Notes: a model not told the origin generated them from the letters alone. A stretch of DNA of 64,000 nucleotides from an uncultured Bacilli bacterium (GCA_934130545.1 CAKOYD010000003.1:48017-112016); one strand, 5' to 3'; positions 9,179-19,028 are shown, counted from the first letter of the stretch. Program-made: numbers and translations.

Positions 9179-11530
9179 CTACATAGAAATAAATTCCAAT
9201 AAGCCAATAAACATATCAATAAACTTAGGTTCTAACTTATATTTCTTTAATTTTCTAATTTCTATTCTTTTCTTCTTTATTGATAAATCACTAAATATTA
9301 TTTTATCTATTCTATCTTTTAGGGTAGTTTCTATTTCCAAATCTTCAAGTATTGAGGATATTTCATCGTTAATAACTTGTGATGTAGATATTTCTATGTC
9401 AGTACCTTTTACTTTAACTTCAGCATTACTAACACTACTAATATCGTCAATAAATACTACTAAATCATTCTTATCTATATTATATTTAACTTCTTTTTTT
9501 GTACCATTAACTAATACTTCTACACTATCGGGCATTTTAATATTCCTAAATCTAAGATAATAATTTCTTTTAAATTCTGGATAATTACCTTCTTTTTTCT
9601 TAATCTTAACTACGTAGTCATTAGTTAAATAATCATAACTAATAGTAGTCATTAAGTATTCTTTATTAGTTAAATACTTATAAGATACTCCATCATCTTC
9701 ATATAAGTCATAACTACTAGAAGCCCCAGGAAATATTTGTAGTTCTAGGTTTGTTGGAATATTAATTGTCTTATCTAAAGAAAGTGGTATAATAGCGCCT
9801 TCTTTACAAAATATTGGGTATTCATCATCACGATAGAAACTAACATAATATTTATTACCAATAAACTTTTTACCCGTAATAAAGTCATACCAAGTACCAT
9901 TAGGTACAAATACTCTTTGTACTACCCTATTCATAACTTTATTCTTAAGTTTTGTAATAGGTGCTATTAAAATACTTGAGCCAAAGAAATATTCATTACG
10001 ATATCCTGGTTCATCATAAGCCCTAGGATAACTATAATATAATGGTATAATTAAAGGCTTACCATACTTATGGTACATATAAGCTTCTGTATATATGTAT
10101 GGAATAAGTCTATTTCTCAAATTAAGATAATAATCAATAATATTCTGGTCTAGGCTATTCCATTTCCAAGGCTCTCTTTTATAATATTTACCACTGGCAG
10201 AAGCTAACATCAGAATAGGACTAAAAGTACCAAGTTGAATATATCTAATATATAATTCTCTATCTTCAATACCTCCATAAAATCCTCCAATAGCATGGGC
10301 TATCCAAGATACTCCTATATTAGCTGCTGATAAATTATAAAATGGTATAGCATTTAAAACATCCCAACTAACCTTGGTTTTTCCTGTATATAGAATTGGA
10401 TATCTATGTGGTGCAATTCCAGCATTCCTTGTGAGAATAACATTACGTACTTCATCATTTAACATATTATAGTGATAATTATCTAATAACCATAACCCTT
10501 TCTTATCATTAATATTATAATAATCAATATTAAATATACTAGGTTGTCCTTTCATTAAAGGATTAATAATTGTATCAAAATATACCTTTATCTTATCATT
10601 GTTATATGGAACAAAAGATATTTTATCATCATTAATACTTTTTTTCTTTTTCTTACTAGTTACCGGAGGTAATATATTAACTAATTCTGGATATCTATCA
10701 TTATCTTTCGTTATAGATATATCAGGATTTATTGTTAATCCATACTTAATATTATAATAATCAAAATATTGTCTTATATTATTTTCATTAAATTTCTTAC
10801 TATCTAATCGATAATTATCTAGAGCTTTATCTCCTAAAATGAATACTGATAGCATTATATTACTCTTAATAAAGTTCTTAATTACTTCATCTACTTGATA
10901 TATATTATAGTCTTCATCCTTATACCACCAATTACCTAAAGCATATCTAGGAATAAGCGTTGGATATCCCGTTAATAAAAAGTAATCTTGTAAACATAAC
11001 CCTAAATCTTTCTTATACATAAATACATATATATCAGTCTCTTTATTTTCTCTCTCTACATAATTATTCCCATCAAATATTAAAGAATTAGAATCATCTA
11101 TTGAGACAAAACCATCCGTTGAGTATAAGCCTTTATCTAGTTTTAACTTATTATCAAAATCATCTAATGAATAATTTAAAGCTCCAAAGTTTCTGGCTTC
11201 AACATGACCTGGATACCACTCTTTATCTGTACCATTTAAACTTATCTTTAAATTACTAGTAGCCATCATCTTAGTAGGAGCAATTGGTCTTTCCATAACA
11301 TAAGTAAGTGTAAAATATGAGGTTTTAACTTGTAATAAAGTCTCTGTTGTATCTCTAAAGTAACTAACTTGAGGGAAGCTTCTATTAACTACTAAACTTG
11401 TCTTATGATCTTCAAAAATGCCTTTCTTATTATACTCTAGTCTAACTAATCTCTCTGATAATATAGTAATTCGATAATTATTTCCTTGAATAATGTTCTT
11501 ACTATCAGCCCTTGTTAATATATCTTCCAT
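9179..11530 (-). CDS. Glycoside hydrolase family 31 protein with altered acid/base site
   Basis: The 783 residues follow GH31 order: an N-terminal beta-sandwich (to about 185), the (beta/alpha)8 barrel with GNWWYKDEDY near 199, a nucleophile segment FNIDYYN with D336, the WIAHAIGGF segment near 409, then beta-sandwich C-domains and a short helical tail. GH31 enzymes are alpha-glucosidases, alpha-xylosidases or transferases. The acid/base aspartate of the G-D-(N/T) motif is replaced by lysine (TGKT, K384), which would impair ordinary hydrolysis. No signal peptide is present, so it is probably cytoplasmic. It appears to be a single-gene unit. Confidence 0.85.
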   Translation of the reverse strand: MEDILTRADSKNIIQGNNYRITILSERLVRLEYNKKGIFEDHKTSLVVNRSFPQVSYFRDTTETLLQVKTSYFTLTYVMERPIAPTKMMATSNLKISLNGTDKEWYPGHVEARNFGALNYSLDDFDNKLKLDKGLYSTDGFVSIDDSNSLIFDGNNYVERENKETDIYVFMYKKDLGLCLQDYFLLTGYPTLIPRYALGNWWYKDEDYNIYQVDEVIKNFIKSNIMLSVFILGDKALDNYRLDSKKFNENNIRQYFDYYNIKYGLTINPDISITKDNDRYPELVNILPPVTSKKKKKSINDDKISFVPYNNDKIKVYFDTIINPLMKGQPSIFNIDYYNINDKKGLWLLDNYHYNMLNDEVRNVILTRNAGIAPHRYPILYTGKTKVSWDVLNAIPFYNLSAANIGVSWIAHAIGGFYGGIEDRELYIRYIQLGTFSPILMLASASGKYYKREPWKWNSLDQNIIDYYLNLRNRLIPYIYTEAYMYHKYGKPLIIPLYYSYPRAYDEPGYRNEYFFGSSILIAPITKLKNKVMNRVVQRVFVPNGTWYDFITGKKFIGNKYYVSFYRDDEYPIFCKEGAIIPLSLDKTINIPTNLELQIFPGASSSYDLYEDDGVSYKYLTNKEYLMTTISYDYLTNDYVVKIKKKEGNYPEFKRNYYLRFRNIKMPDSVEVLVNGTKKEVKYNIDKNDLVVFIDDISSVSNAEVKVKGTDIEISTSQVINDEISSILEDLEIETTLKDRIDKIIFSDLSIKKKRIEIRKLKKYKLEPKFIDMFIGLLEFISM

Positions 11531-11632
11531 GGCACCAACTCCTATTTATTATAATTGTAGTATACCATAATTATTTACTTTTTTAAATAGATTAATGATT
11601 ATTTTTTATGATATTAGTAGTAGAACAATAAA

Positions 11633-11658
11633 AAGAGTATTATATTTCAATTACTCTT
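11633..11658 (-). terminator. Terminator after polysaccharide deacetylase gene
   Basis: Arms AAGAGTA and TACTCTT, followed by T residues on the minus strand, lie just downstream of the stop at 11668. Confidence 0.7.
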
Positions 11659-11667
11659 AATATAGTT

Positions 11668-12648
11668 TTATCTAGCACGACTATATACTTTTCCTTCTTT
11701 TAACTCAATATTGTGATAATAAAATAATTCACTGACTGTTACAGGCATATAACCTTTTTCTAACAATTTAGGTATTAATTTATCAACGGCATTAACACTT
11801 GATGTATATAAATCATGCATTAAGATAATGTCCCCTTCTTTTACTTTAGATAAAATACTATTAACAATACGATCAGAACTATGATATTTCCAATCTAGGG
11901 TATCAATATTCCATATAATAATGGGCATATTACTATTTTTTCTAATTCTCTTACTAGTTTGTCCATAACTTGGTCTAAATAAAGTGGGATATTTGCCAGT
12001 AATACTATAAATTAAATCGTTTGTTTTATCGATTTCTAATTTAATATTTTCTTGTTTTTGCCTGGATAATATTTTATGACTATAGGTATGATTACCTATT
12101 TCCATACCAGATTTATCCATCTTTTTAATTACTTCTTTTTCGTTATTAATATTTGTACCTACTAAAAAGAACGTAGCTTTTACTTGGTATTTATTTAAGA
12201 TATCTAATAATCTACTAGTGTTATGACTCGGCCCATCGTCAAATGTTAAGGCAATTAGTTTATAACCATTATAGATATTTTTGTTTAGATAGTTATAATT
12301 ATTTAGAATACTCTTTTCTTCAGTTATTTGATTATTACTAGTATTTATGCAGAAGCATTTTTCTTGATAACTAGTAATATTATTATTAAATTTATAGATA
12401 TAGAAATTAACATGATAATTATTATCAATTAGGTTATAATCATAGTCAATAAAAGTATTTATGGCATTAGTGCTGTTAATAACAAATTCTTCAATATAGT
12501 TATCGATCTTTTTATTATTAAAGTATGGGTAATTAATAGTAATATTATTGCCATGATAAACTCTATTAGATATTTCTTCTTTTTTAGATAAAAAAATAAA
12601 TAGTAATATTATACTTAAGATACAAATACTTTTTATTATTTTTTTCAT
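11668..12648 (-). CDS. Membrane-anchored polysaccharide (peptidoglycan) deacetylase
   Basis: An N-terminal transmembrane anchor (residues 5-22) and a variable domain precede a NodB homology domain from about residue 130. All family motifs are visible: TFDDGP, HTYSH, RPSYG, DTLDW and LMHD. The metal ligands (second D of FDD and the two H of HTYSH) are intact, so this should be an active, zinc-dependent de-N-acetylase of extracellular polysaccharide, most likely peptidoglycan (PgdA-like). It is an envelope gene with its own terminator. Confidence 0.87.
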   Translation of the reverse strand: MKKIIKSICILSIILLFIFLSKKEEISNRVYHGNNITINYPYFNNKKIDNYIEEFVINSTNAINTFIDYDYNLIDNNYHVNFYIYKFNNNITSYQEKCFCINTSNNQITEEKSILNNYNYLNKNIYNGYKLIALTFDDGPSHNTSRLLDILNKYQVKATFFLVGTNINNEKEVIKKMDKSGMEIGNHTYSHKILSRQKQENIKLEIDKTNDLIYSITGKYPTLFRPSYGQTSKRIRKNSNMPIIIWNIDTLDWKYHSSDRIVNSILSKVKEGDIILMHDLYTSSVNAVDKLIPKLLEKGYMPVTVSELFYYHNIELKEGKVYSRAR

Positions 12649-12706
12649 AGTTCACCTACTAATAATATATTTATATTTAAGTAATAAAATTATTATTTAT
12701 TGTTAT

Positions 12707-13282
12707 TTACAAATCAAGATTATTAAATTTTACATCAAAACACTTTCTACTTGCTAAGTAATCACACATGTGAACAAAGCGTTCTAGTTCGTTTTTAGGT
12801 TTTGGTAAAACTTCTTTTTTAGTGAGATAGTCGTAGTTCCACTCACCCATATGGCTTTCAATCATGCTACACATTTTTCTAGTATCATCAATATCTAGAG
12901 ACAATTCTTTAGCATGGCTCATTATTAAGTTTGAAATAAGTAGTGGGTGGTCTACTCGCGTATATTCTTCTTCAGGGTCGCCTTTCTTTAAACCATCATG
13001 TAAGACTAATGCCATAATGATTAAATCTTTTTCAGTATCCGTAAATTTACAACCGATAGTGTTATTACATAATAATTCATAAGCAAATCTCACGGCTAGT
13101 TTAGTGTGTTTTAATAAACCATGTTTAGTTTTAGCAAATGTTGGGTGATATTTTCCAGTAGAAGATGCTGGAATATCGAAGAAATAATCTGGTAATAAGT
13201 TTATTAAATATTTTAAGTCTTCCTTTCTTTTGTCATCTTTAACATAATCTATTTCTTTAGTAAAATAACTTAATTTATCCAT
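12707..13282 (-). CDS. HD-domain phosphohydrolase
   Basis: The 191 residues carry HD-superfamily ligands: an early histidine in HGLLKHT, the HD pair in LVLHDGLKKG, and later histidines in RVDHPLL and ESHMGEW. Such proteins hydrolyse nucleotides or phosphodiesters. No GYP or synthetase domain is present, so the substrate is open. It lies two bases after the MscS-like gene and is probably co-transcribed with it. Confidence 0.75.
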   Translation of the reverse strand: MDKLSYFTKEIDYVKDDKRKEDLKYLINLLPDYFFDIPASSTGKYHPTFAKTKHGLLKHTKLAVRFAYELLCNNTIGCKFTDTEKDLIIMALVLHDGLKKGDPEEEYTRVDHPLLISNLIMSHAKELSLDIDDTRKMCSMIESHMGEWNYDYLTKKEVLPKPKNELERFVHMCDYLASRKCFDVKFNNLDL

Positions 13283-13284
13283 AT

Positions 13285-14091
13285 TTAAACCTCCTTCTTA
13301 ATGTTTACATCTAATTTGTTATATGGTATTTCAATGTTATTATTATCTAGTGTTTTCTTTATTAGGGCTAATACTTTTCTTTTAACGCCAATATGAGTAC
13401 AAGGCTTACATTCAATTGCTATTTGATATATTATTGAGGAACTAGCTAGTTCATTAAGTCCTAGTAATTCATAATTAATAACATTATCTATTTTTAAGAT
13501 ATCTTTTTGTAAGTCTTTTAATAATTTTTCTAGAACATCTAAGTCAGTTTGATATGATACCGGAACATCAATAACTAGCATAGTATTATTATTGCTATAA
13601 TTTATTACTTCGGTAAAACTACTATTAGATATTACTTTAACTTCTCCGGTATAAGACTTTATTTTAGTATTCATAAGTCCTAGAGAGATTACTTCGCCTT
13701 TAAAGCCATTTATTTCAATAATATCTCCAATTGAATATTTATCATCAAATATTATTAGAATTCCTGCTAGAAAGTCTTTGATAATATCTTGAAAAGCAAG
13801 ACCTATTACGGCAGCAGCTATTCCTAGAGAGGCTATTATTTTACTAGTATCAATACCATATACTCCTAATATTGATAGAATTATAAAAGCGGTAAGTAAA
13901 TATTTAATAATATTTTTAACTAGTGAGATAATAGTATCATTTCTTTTACTAACTATTTTCTTTCTTTTTTTACTTTCATTCCATACTTTAGTTATTATTT
14001 TAGAAAATATATTATAGATAATAAGTCCTAAAACAACATATATTAGTGGTTGATAAAACTTTTCTGATAAGAAAAACTTCATATACTTCAT
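13285..14091 (-). CDS. Small-conductance mechanosensitive channel, MscS family
   Basis: Three hydrophobic segments at about 13-30, 58-78 and 84-115 are followed by the MscS pore-lining and beta-domain signature GLAFQDIIKDFLAGILIIFD. The C-terminal alpha/beta vestibule is short (268 residues overall). The protein should open under membrane tension and release solutes on osmotic downshock. It is flanked in operon-like spacing by hemW (8 bp upstream) and the HD gene (2 bp downstream). Confidence 0.9.
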   Translation of the reverse strand: MKYMKFFLSEKFYQPLIYVVLGLIIYNIFSKIITKVWNESKKRKKIVSKRNDTIISLVKNIIKYLLTAFIILSILGVYGIDTSKIIASLGIAAAVIGLAFQDIIKDFLAGILIIFDDKYSIGDIIEINGFKGEVISLGLMNTKIKSYTGEVKVISNSSFTEVINYSNNNTMLVIDVPVSYQTDLDVLEKLLKDLQKDILKIDNVINYELLGLNELASSSIIYQIAIECKPCTHIGVKRKVLALIKKTLDNNNIEIPYNKLDVNIKKEV

Positions 14092-14098
14092 TCCCTTC

Positions 14099-15178
14099 TT
14101 AAATAAAATTTATTAATATTTCATTAGATATATAAAAATATTTATCACTTATTCTTAGATAATTATTAGATACTTCTAATTTACCTTCTTTAATAAGAGA
14201 GATAACTATTTTATTATCTAGTAAGTTTTCATGATATCTATTTTGGTAATTTGTAAGATTAATACCTTCTAATTTTCTAAATCCTAAGATAATAGTATTT
14301 TGTTTTTGAATATCAACATCTTCATAGACACTATTATCTAAATATATACCTTTTAAGTATTTAGATATATTTTTGGTATTGGTTAAGCGATAGTTATTTA
14401 GATAACTGACCGCTGATAAGCCAAAGCCATAATATTCTTCATTATTCCAATAGACCAAGTTATGTTTAGATTCATAGTGTGGTTTTGCATAATTACTTGT
14501 TTCATAATGAATATAACCATGTTTTTTTAGAGTATCATTTATATATTTATACATATTATAATCAATATCTTCATCGATATATTCTCTTTTATTTATCGAA
14601 AATATTGTATTATCTTCAATAATTAGGCTATAGTAAGATAAGTGTGGAATATCTAATTTTAAGTAATTATCTAAATCTTCTTTAATAATATTAATATCAC
14701 TATTTATTCCATACATTAAGTCAATATTAATATTAGTTATGTTATTTTCTTTAAGCATATTTACTACTTTGAATACCATATCTTTATTGTGATCGCGATT
14801 TAGTTCTTTAATTATTTTATCATTAAAACTTTGTACACCAATACTTACTCTATTTACTCCATATTCTTTTAATAGTTTTATTTTATCTAGTGATAATGAT
14901 TCAGAGTTAACTTCAATAGTAAACTCTAGGTCATTAGATACTTTGAATATTTTAGTTATATTAAGTAATCTTTCTAATTCAGCGTAAGATAAACTACTAG
15001 GAGTACCTCCTCCAATATAGAGAGAAGATACTATTTCATTTTGATACCTAGTTTTAATTTCATTTTCTAAATTATCTAGATAATTAGATATAATTTTAGG
15101 GTTATAATACATTTTGCAGAAGTCACAGTAAGAACATATATTATTACAAAATGGAATATGAATATATACTGCTTTCAT
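14099..15178 (-). CDS. hemW: HemW-like radical SAM haem chaperone
   Basis: The radical-SAM cluster CNNICSYC uses C11, C15 and C18 and is followed by another Cys (C21), the HemW/HemN CxxxCxxCxxC layout. GGGTPSSL and the Y/N-rich HemN C-domain follow. HemW proteins bind haem and are commonly misannotated as oxygen-independent coproporphyrinogen oxidase. The length of 359 residues is near family norm. It starts one base after the ung stop, so it is translationally coupled. Confidence 0.88.
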   Translation of the reverse strand: MKAVYIHIPFCNNICSYCDFCKMYYNPKIISNYLDNLENEIKTRYQNEIVSSLYIGGGTPSSLSYAELERLLNITKIFKVSNDLEFTIEVNSESLSLDKIKLLKEYGVNRVSIGVQSFNDKIIKELNRDHNKDMVFKVVNMLKENNITNINIDLMYGINSDINIIKEDLDNYLKLDIPHLSYYSLIIEDNTIFSINKREYIDEDIDYNMYKYINDTLKKHGYIHYETSNYAKPHYESKHNLVYWNNEEYYGFGLSAVSYLNNYRLTNTKNISKYLKGIYLDNSVYEDVDIQKQNTIILGFRKLEGINLTNYQNRYHENLLDNKIVISLIKEGKLEVSNNYLRISDKYFYISNEILINFI

Positions 15179-15179
15179 A

Positions 15180-15842
15180 TTAATCTATTTTCCAATCTAT
15201 TTCTTTTATATTATTTTTTCTTAAGAATTCATTAGTTCTTGAGAATGGTTTACTACCAAAGAAACCTGAATATGCAGAAAATGGTGATGGATGTGGTGAT
15301 GTGATAACTAAGTGAATTGGATTAGTGATATATTTAGCTTTACTTTTAGCAAAATTACCCCATAAGATAAATACTACAGGTGTTGTTTTTTCATTTACCT
15401 TTTTAATTACTTCATCACTAAATTGTTCCCAGCCAATATTTTTATGACTTGCTGGTTTATCTTTTTCAACAGTAAAGACACTATTTAGAAGTAATACTCC
15501 TTCTCTAGCCCATTTTTCTAAGTCTCCATTAGTGGATATGGTAATACCTAAATCATTATATAATTCTTTATAGATATTTTGAAGTGATGGTGGTAATCTT
15601 ACTCCTTTAGATACTGAGAAAGCAAGACCATTAGCTTCATTAATACCATGATATGGATCTTGACCTAAAATAACTACTTTAACATTATCATAGTCAGTTA
15701 GTTTAAAGGCTCTTAAAATATTACTTTTAGGTGGAAAGATAGTTTTTTCACGATATTCTTTATTAACAAACATAGCAATATTTTTAAAATAATCTTTTTG
15801 ATATTCGTCTTTTAATATTTCATCCCAACTATTACCTATCAT
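15180..15842 (-). CDS. ung: Uracil-DNA glycosylase
   Basis: This family-1 UDG removes uracil from DNA to start base excision repair. The water-activating motif GQDPYHG and the leucine-loop motif HPSPFSAYSGFFG are both intact, as is the LLLNSVFTV uracil-binding segment. The length of 220 residues is typical. Its start overlaps the stop of the upstream pseudopilin by four bases. Confidence 0.96.
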   Translation of the reverse strand: MIGNSWDEILKDEYQKDYFKNIAMFVNKEYREKTIFPPKSNILRAFKLTDYDNVKVVILGQDPYHGINEANGLAFSVSKGVRLPPSLQNIYKELYNDLGITISTNGDLEKWAREGVLLLNSVFTVEKDKPASHKNIGWEQFSDEVIKKVNEKTTPVVFILWGNFAKSKAKYITNPIHLVITSPHPSPFSAYSGFFGSKPFSRTNEFLRKNNIKEIDWKID

Positions 15843-16237
15843 TCATAATCACCTCGACTTGGACATGAACTAGTTTCTTCTTTAGGAGTAACTGTTACTT
15901 TACCATCATTATATTTGACTATTATTGTACAATTACTTATATCTTCTTTAGTCATTGGGTTTATTAGACTATCATCTTTATTATTTGATGTTAAATAACC
16001 ATTACTAGCCAATTTCCCTAAAGTTATTTCTTCAGTATATGGACAGTTATTACCATAATAACATTCTTGATAATATGTTTCACTAGCTTTTTTTATTTCA
16101 TCTACTAAAAATTGATAGTTTTTCTTCTTAGTATTATTTAGAACTGTGATAATAGAATAAGATGATATTCCTGCAATAATAGATAATATAACAATAGTAC
16201 CTAATAATTCTACTAGAGTAAATCCTTTATTATTCAT
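15839..16237 (-). CDS. Type IV pseudopilin-like protein
   Basis: It has a class III prepilin signal: a short MNNKG leader, then FTLVELL and a hydrophobic helix, with the cleavage site after G5 and the +5 glutamate present. The C-terminal domain is about 100 residues with four cysteines. It resembles competence or type II pseudopilins (ComGC-like), but no prepilin peptidase, ATPase or other com genes are nearby, so function depends on machinery elsewhere. It overlaps ung by four bases. Confidence 0.8.
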   Translation of the reverse strand: MNNKGFTLVELLGTIVILSIIAGISSYSIITVLNNTKKKNYQFLVDEIKKASETYYQECYYGNNCPYTEEITLGKLASNGYLTSNNKDDSLINPMTKEDISNCTIIVKYNDGKVTVTPKEETSSCPSRGDYE

Positions 16238-16308
16238 TACTTATACCTCCTTGATATCGTTAAATTAATTATACTATGAAGTATGAAAAAAGTAAATTAA
16301 ACACGGAA

Positions 16309-16332
16309 AAAAATGTATGACTTGCATACATT
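16309..16332 (-). terminator. Terminator of the sigG-ylmC unit
   Basis: Arms AATGTATG (16312-16319) and CATACATT (16325-16332) are followed on the minus strand by a T run, immediately after the ylmC stop codon. Confidence 0.8.
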
Positions 16333-16334
16333 AA

Positions 16335-16565
16335 TTATGAATATTTCTTACTATCTATTAAAATTATATCATCACCTATTTTAACAATTTGTTGCCAGTT
16401 AACAGTTCTTTCTTCATTAGCAGTAAATCTTTTTATCTTTCTTTCTTCTACTATTAAGTTTTTTACTGTACCTTCTTGAGATACTACTACATCAATGATA
16501 ATTCCTATTCTTTTACCACTATTAATATCTATTATTTCTTTTTTTTGTAATTCAGATAAGTACAT
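16335..16565 (-). CDS. ylmC: YlmC/YmxH-family PRC-barrel sporulation protein
   Basis: The 76 residues form a PRC-barrel-like domain of the YlmC/YmxH family, recognisable by the opening LSELQKKEIIDINSGKRIG. Members occur only in endospore formers and their biochemical role is unclear. It lies 25 bp after sigG, matching the sigG-ylmC neighbourhood of other spore formers, which strengthens the sigma-G call. Confidence 0.85.
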   Translation of the reverse strand: MYLSELQKKEIIDINSGKRIGIIIDVVVSQEGTVKNLIVEERKIKRFTANEERTVNWQQIVKIGDDIILIDSKKYS

Positions 16566-16590
16566 ACTTACCTCCCTACTAGATTATATG

Positions 16591-17364
16591 TTATTTAACT
16601 AATTTTTTTATAGTATTAATAGCATTTTTTTCTATTCGAGATATTTGAGCTTGACTAATTCCTAGTTCACTAGCTATTTCCATTTGGGTTTTACCAATAA
16701 CAAATCGATCATTTAGTACTTGTTGTTCTCTTATACTTAGTTTATTAATGGCTTTTTCAACAGACATTCTAGTTTCTAGATTAACATCATCTTTTTTATC
16801 CGCTATTTGGTCAAATAAATAGATAGTATCACCACCATCATTATATATTGGTTCATACATACTAACTGGTTCACGTAATGATTCAATAGCATTTACTACT
16901 TCATACTCAGAGACTCCTAATAACTCTGCTATTTGTTTATTGGTTGGCTCTTTACCATCACTAGTGGTTAATTCTTCTTTTAGTTTTAATGTTTTATATG
17001 CAATATCTTTAATACTTCTAGATATTCTAAGAGAGGAATTATCTCTTAAATACCTTTTTATTTCTCCTACTATCATAGGACAGGCATAAGTTGATAATTT
17101 TACATCATATGATGTATCAAAATTATCAATAGCTTTGACTAGTCCTAGGCATCCTACTTGGAATAAGTCATCTAAATTATCTGTTTTATTATAGAACTTT
17201 TTTAATATAGATAGTACTAATTTCATATTACCTTCGATTAATTCATCACGAGCGAAGGGATCTCCTTCGTTCATCTTTTTAAATAATTCTATTGTTTCTT
17301 GATTACTTAATACTTTAATATTCGCAGTATTCACGCCACAAATTTCTACTTTATGACGTGCCAT
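16591..17364 (-). CDS. sigG: Sporulation sigma factor G
   Basis: The N-terminus RHKVEICGVNTANIKVL is diagnostic of sigma-G, the late forespore factor. Region 2 (DDLFQVGCLGLVKAIDNFD, then YACPMIVGEIKRYLRD), region 3 and a region 4 helix-turn-helix (GKTQMEIASELGISQAQISRIEK) are complete at 257 residues. It should direct late forespore genes such as the SASP gene at 34217-34429 in this window. spoIIGA, usually close to sigE-sigG, lies 14 kb away here. Confidence 0.95.
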   Translation of the reverse strand: MARHKVEICGVNTANIKVLSNQETIELFKKMNEGDPFARDELIEGNMKLVLSILKKFYNKTDNLDDLFQVGCLGLVKAIDNFDTSYDVKLSTYACPMIVGEIKRYLRDNSSLRISRSIKDIAYKTLKLKEELTTSDGKEPTNKQIAELLGVSEYEVVNAIESLREPVSMYEPIYNDGGDTIYLFDQIADKKDDVNLETRMSVEKAINKLSIREQQVLNDRFVIGKTQMEIASELGISQAQISRIEKNAINTIKKLVK

Positions 17365-17415
17365 ATATTATCTCCTTTCAAGATAATATTGGTATTATTT
17401 TACTAATTTTATACA

Positions 17416-17442
17416 AAAAAACTTCGCTTTTATACGAAGTTT
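17416..17442 (-). terminator. Terminator after the NAGPA-domain gene
   Basis: On the minus strand ACTTCG and CGAAGT arms enclose a short AT loop and are followed by seven T residues. It lies between 17450..18499 and the sigG start. Confidence 0.75.
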
Positions 17443-17449
17443 AAAGTCA

Positions 17450-18499
17450 TTACTTTTGTAAAATAAATCCAGTAGCAATTGGTCTAGTTGCTTCCATATT
17501 GGACCAGTTTATTGGTCTATTAATTATTTTGTTATTGACGACTATAACACTTGAATTCCCTCCGTCAAGGTTAGCAGCATTATAAGCACCATATCTTAGC
17601 ATTATTTTAGCTAAGTCGGCAACTGAAGCCCCAACAGAATCTATTCTTCTTCCATCTACAACTAGAAATAATACAATACCATCTTTTCTTTGACCGATAG
17701 CACTTCTTGGATGAACTCCATAGCCACCATTTCCTTGAACAATAGCAGATTTACCATTAACTACTAGGAATGGTCCAAACTCAACAGCATCTCTAACTCC
17801 AGCGGCAATTGCTTCTTTAGCTGAGACATCTCCTAAATATAGTTTATTATCATCAGTAAAACCGATTACTCCACCGCCATGTGATCTTGAACTTACTGAA
17901 GATATAATTTTGCCATCTTTTATTACTATTCCTTGAACTAATCCCCCTGTACCAACACCATTAGGATCTAAGAAACCGCTACCATTAATAGCCACAAGAG
18001 CATTATTTTCTTTGGCCATATCTGTTAGGTATTGTCCATTGTATCCTAAATATTTACTAGTAACTAATTTTATTTTAGAGGGATCATAGATAACTGCTAA
18101 ATAAGCATCGTAACCATTTTCTCTAAATTTAATTATTTTATACTTTTCACCTTTTTCATGAGTAAGTACTTCTTTATCATATTCATCTTTATAGGTAATA
18201 CTACTAGTGCTATCATCATTAATATCTATTAAATCTAAGTTAGTATCTTCATCAGGTTCAATTACTTTATTATAAGCTAGTACTTTATTTATTGTTTTAT
18301 CACTATAAAATATTGTTGCTAGATATTGATGATTCATTGTTGTCATAGCGGTAGTAATTAAATAATCTCTAAAACCAGAGTATGGTCCATATAATAGAAA
18401 TAATCCACTAGATAGTCCTACTAAAAATATTGTAATTAATGCGATACGTACTTTCTTTTTTAGTCTTCTTTTTTTGACTCTCTTAACTGTTTTCACCAT
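17450..18499 (-). CDS. Membrane-anchored phosphodiester glycosidase (NAGPA) domain protein
   Basis: An N-terminal basic segment and transmembrane helix lead into a NAGPA/DUF2233 domain: INGSGF, then DGGNSSV near the C-terminus, typical of phosphodiester alpha-GlcNAcase-like proteins of cell-surface polysaccharides. The frame opens at 18541, but GAGG sits nine bases before the internal ATG at 18499, which is preferred (349 residues). That start overlaps the upstream hypothetical gene by 17 bases, implying translational coupling. Substrate unknown; probably wall or exopolysaccharide. Confidence 0.82.
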   Translation of the reverse strand: MVKTVKRVKKRRLKKKVRIALITIFLVGLSSGLFLLYGPYSGFRDYLITTAMTTMNHQYLATIFYSDKTINKVLAYNKVIEPDEDTNLDLIDINDDSTSSITYKDEYDKEVLTHEKGEKYKIIKFRENGYDAYLAVIYDPSKIKLVTSKYLGYNGQYLTDMAKENNALVAINGSGFLDPNGVGTGGLVQGIVIKDGKIISSVSSRSHGGGVIGFTDDNKLYLGDVSAKEAIAAGVRDAVEFGPFLVVNGKSAIVQGNGGYGVHPRSAIGQRKDGIVLFLVVDGRRIDSVGASVADLAKIMLRYGAYNAANLDGGNSSVIVVNNKIINRPINWSNMEATRPIATGFILQK

Positions 18500-19028
18500 T
18501 GTTATCAACCTCTTCATATTTGTTATCTTTATTATAATCAATATATTCTTTATATATACTAGAATATGGTTCTAATTTGTTTTTGCTTAATTCTTCTTCA
18601 TTATATAGTGTTAACTTTTTATTAAAATTATTAACATCATTTATATAAATATTTACTAATTTCTCATAAGTTATTTTATATTTATTACATACTTTATCAT
18701 TAAGACCTATTTTACAATTATTATCTAAGATATCAATATTTTCTTTAATATCTTTTAATATTTCAGAATAATCATCAAATAATTTAATATCATTATCATA
18801 TTCATCTTCTATTGTACTATAATAAAATTCATTAATAATTAGTTTAGCATCTTCTCTTATATTATTGTATCTTTCAACATTTTTTACTAAACTTTGATAA
18901 GCACTTTCTATATTATCTTTTCTTTTTTGATTATTATTTTTATTAACAATAATAATAGTTATAATAGCAATTACTACTATAGTTATAATAATACTTCCTA
19001 TTACTATTATTTTCTTTTTACTTCTCAT
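18483..19028 (-). CDS. Single-pass membrane protein, unknown function
   Basis: A strong transmembrane helix (residues 8-28) is followed by about 150 polar, charged, helical residues predicted outside the cell. Two cysteines near residues 104 and 112 could form a disulfide. I recognise no family. Its coupling to the NAGPA-domain gene suggests a common envelope role. Confidence 0.6.
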   Translation of the reverse strand: MRSKKKIIVIGSIIITIVVIAIITIIIVNKNNNQKRKDNIESAYQSLVKNVERYNNIREDAKLIINEFYYSTIEDEYDNDIKLFDDYSEILKDIKENIDILDNNCKIGLNDKVCNKYKITYEKLVNIYINDVNNFNKKLTLYNEEELSKNKLEPYSSIYKEYIDYNKDNKYEEVDNNGENS

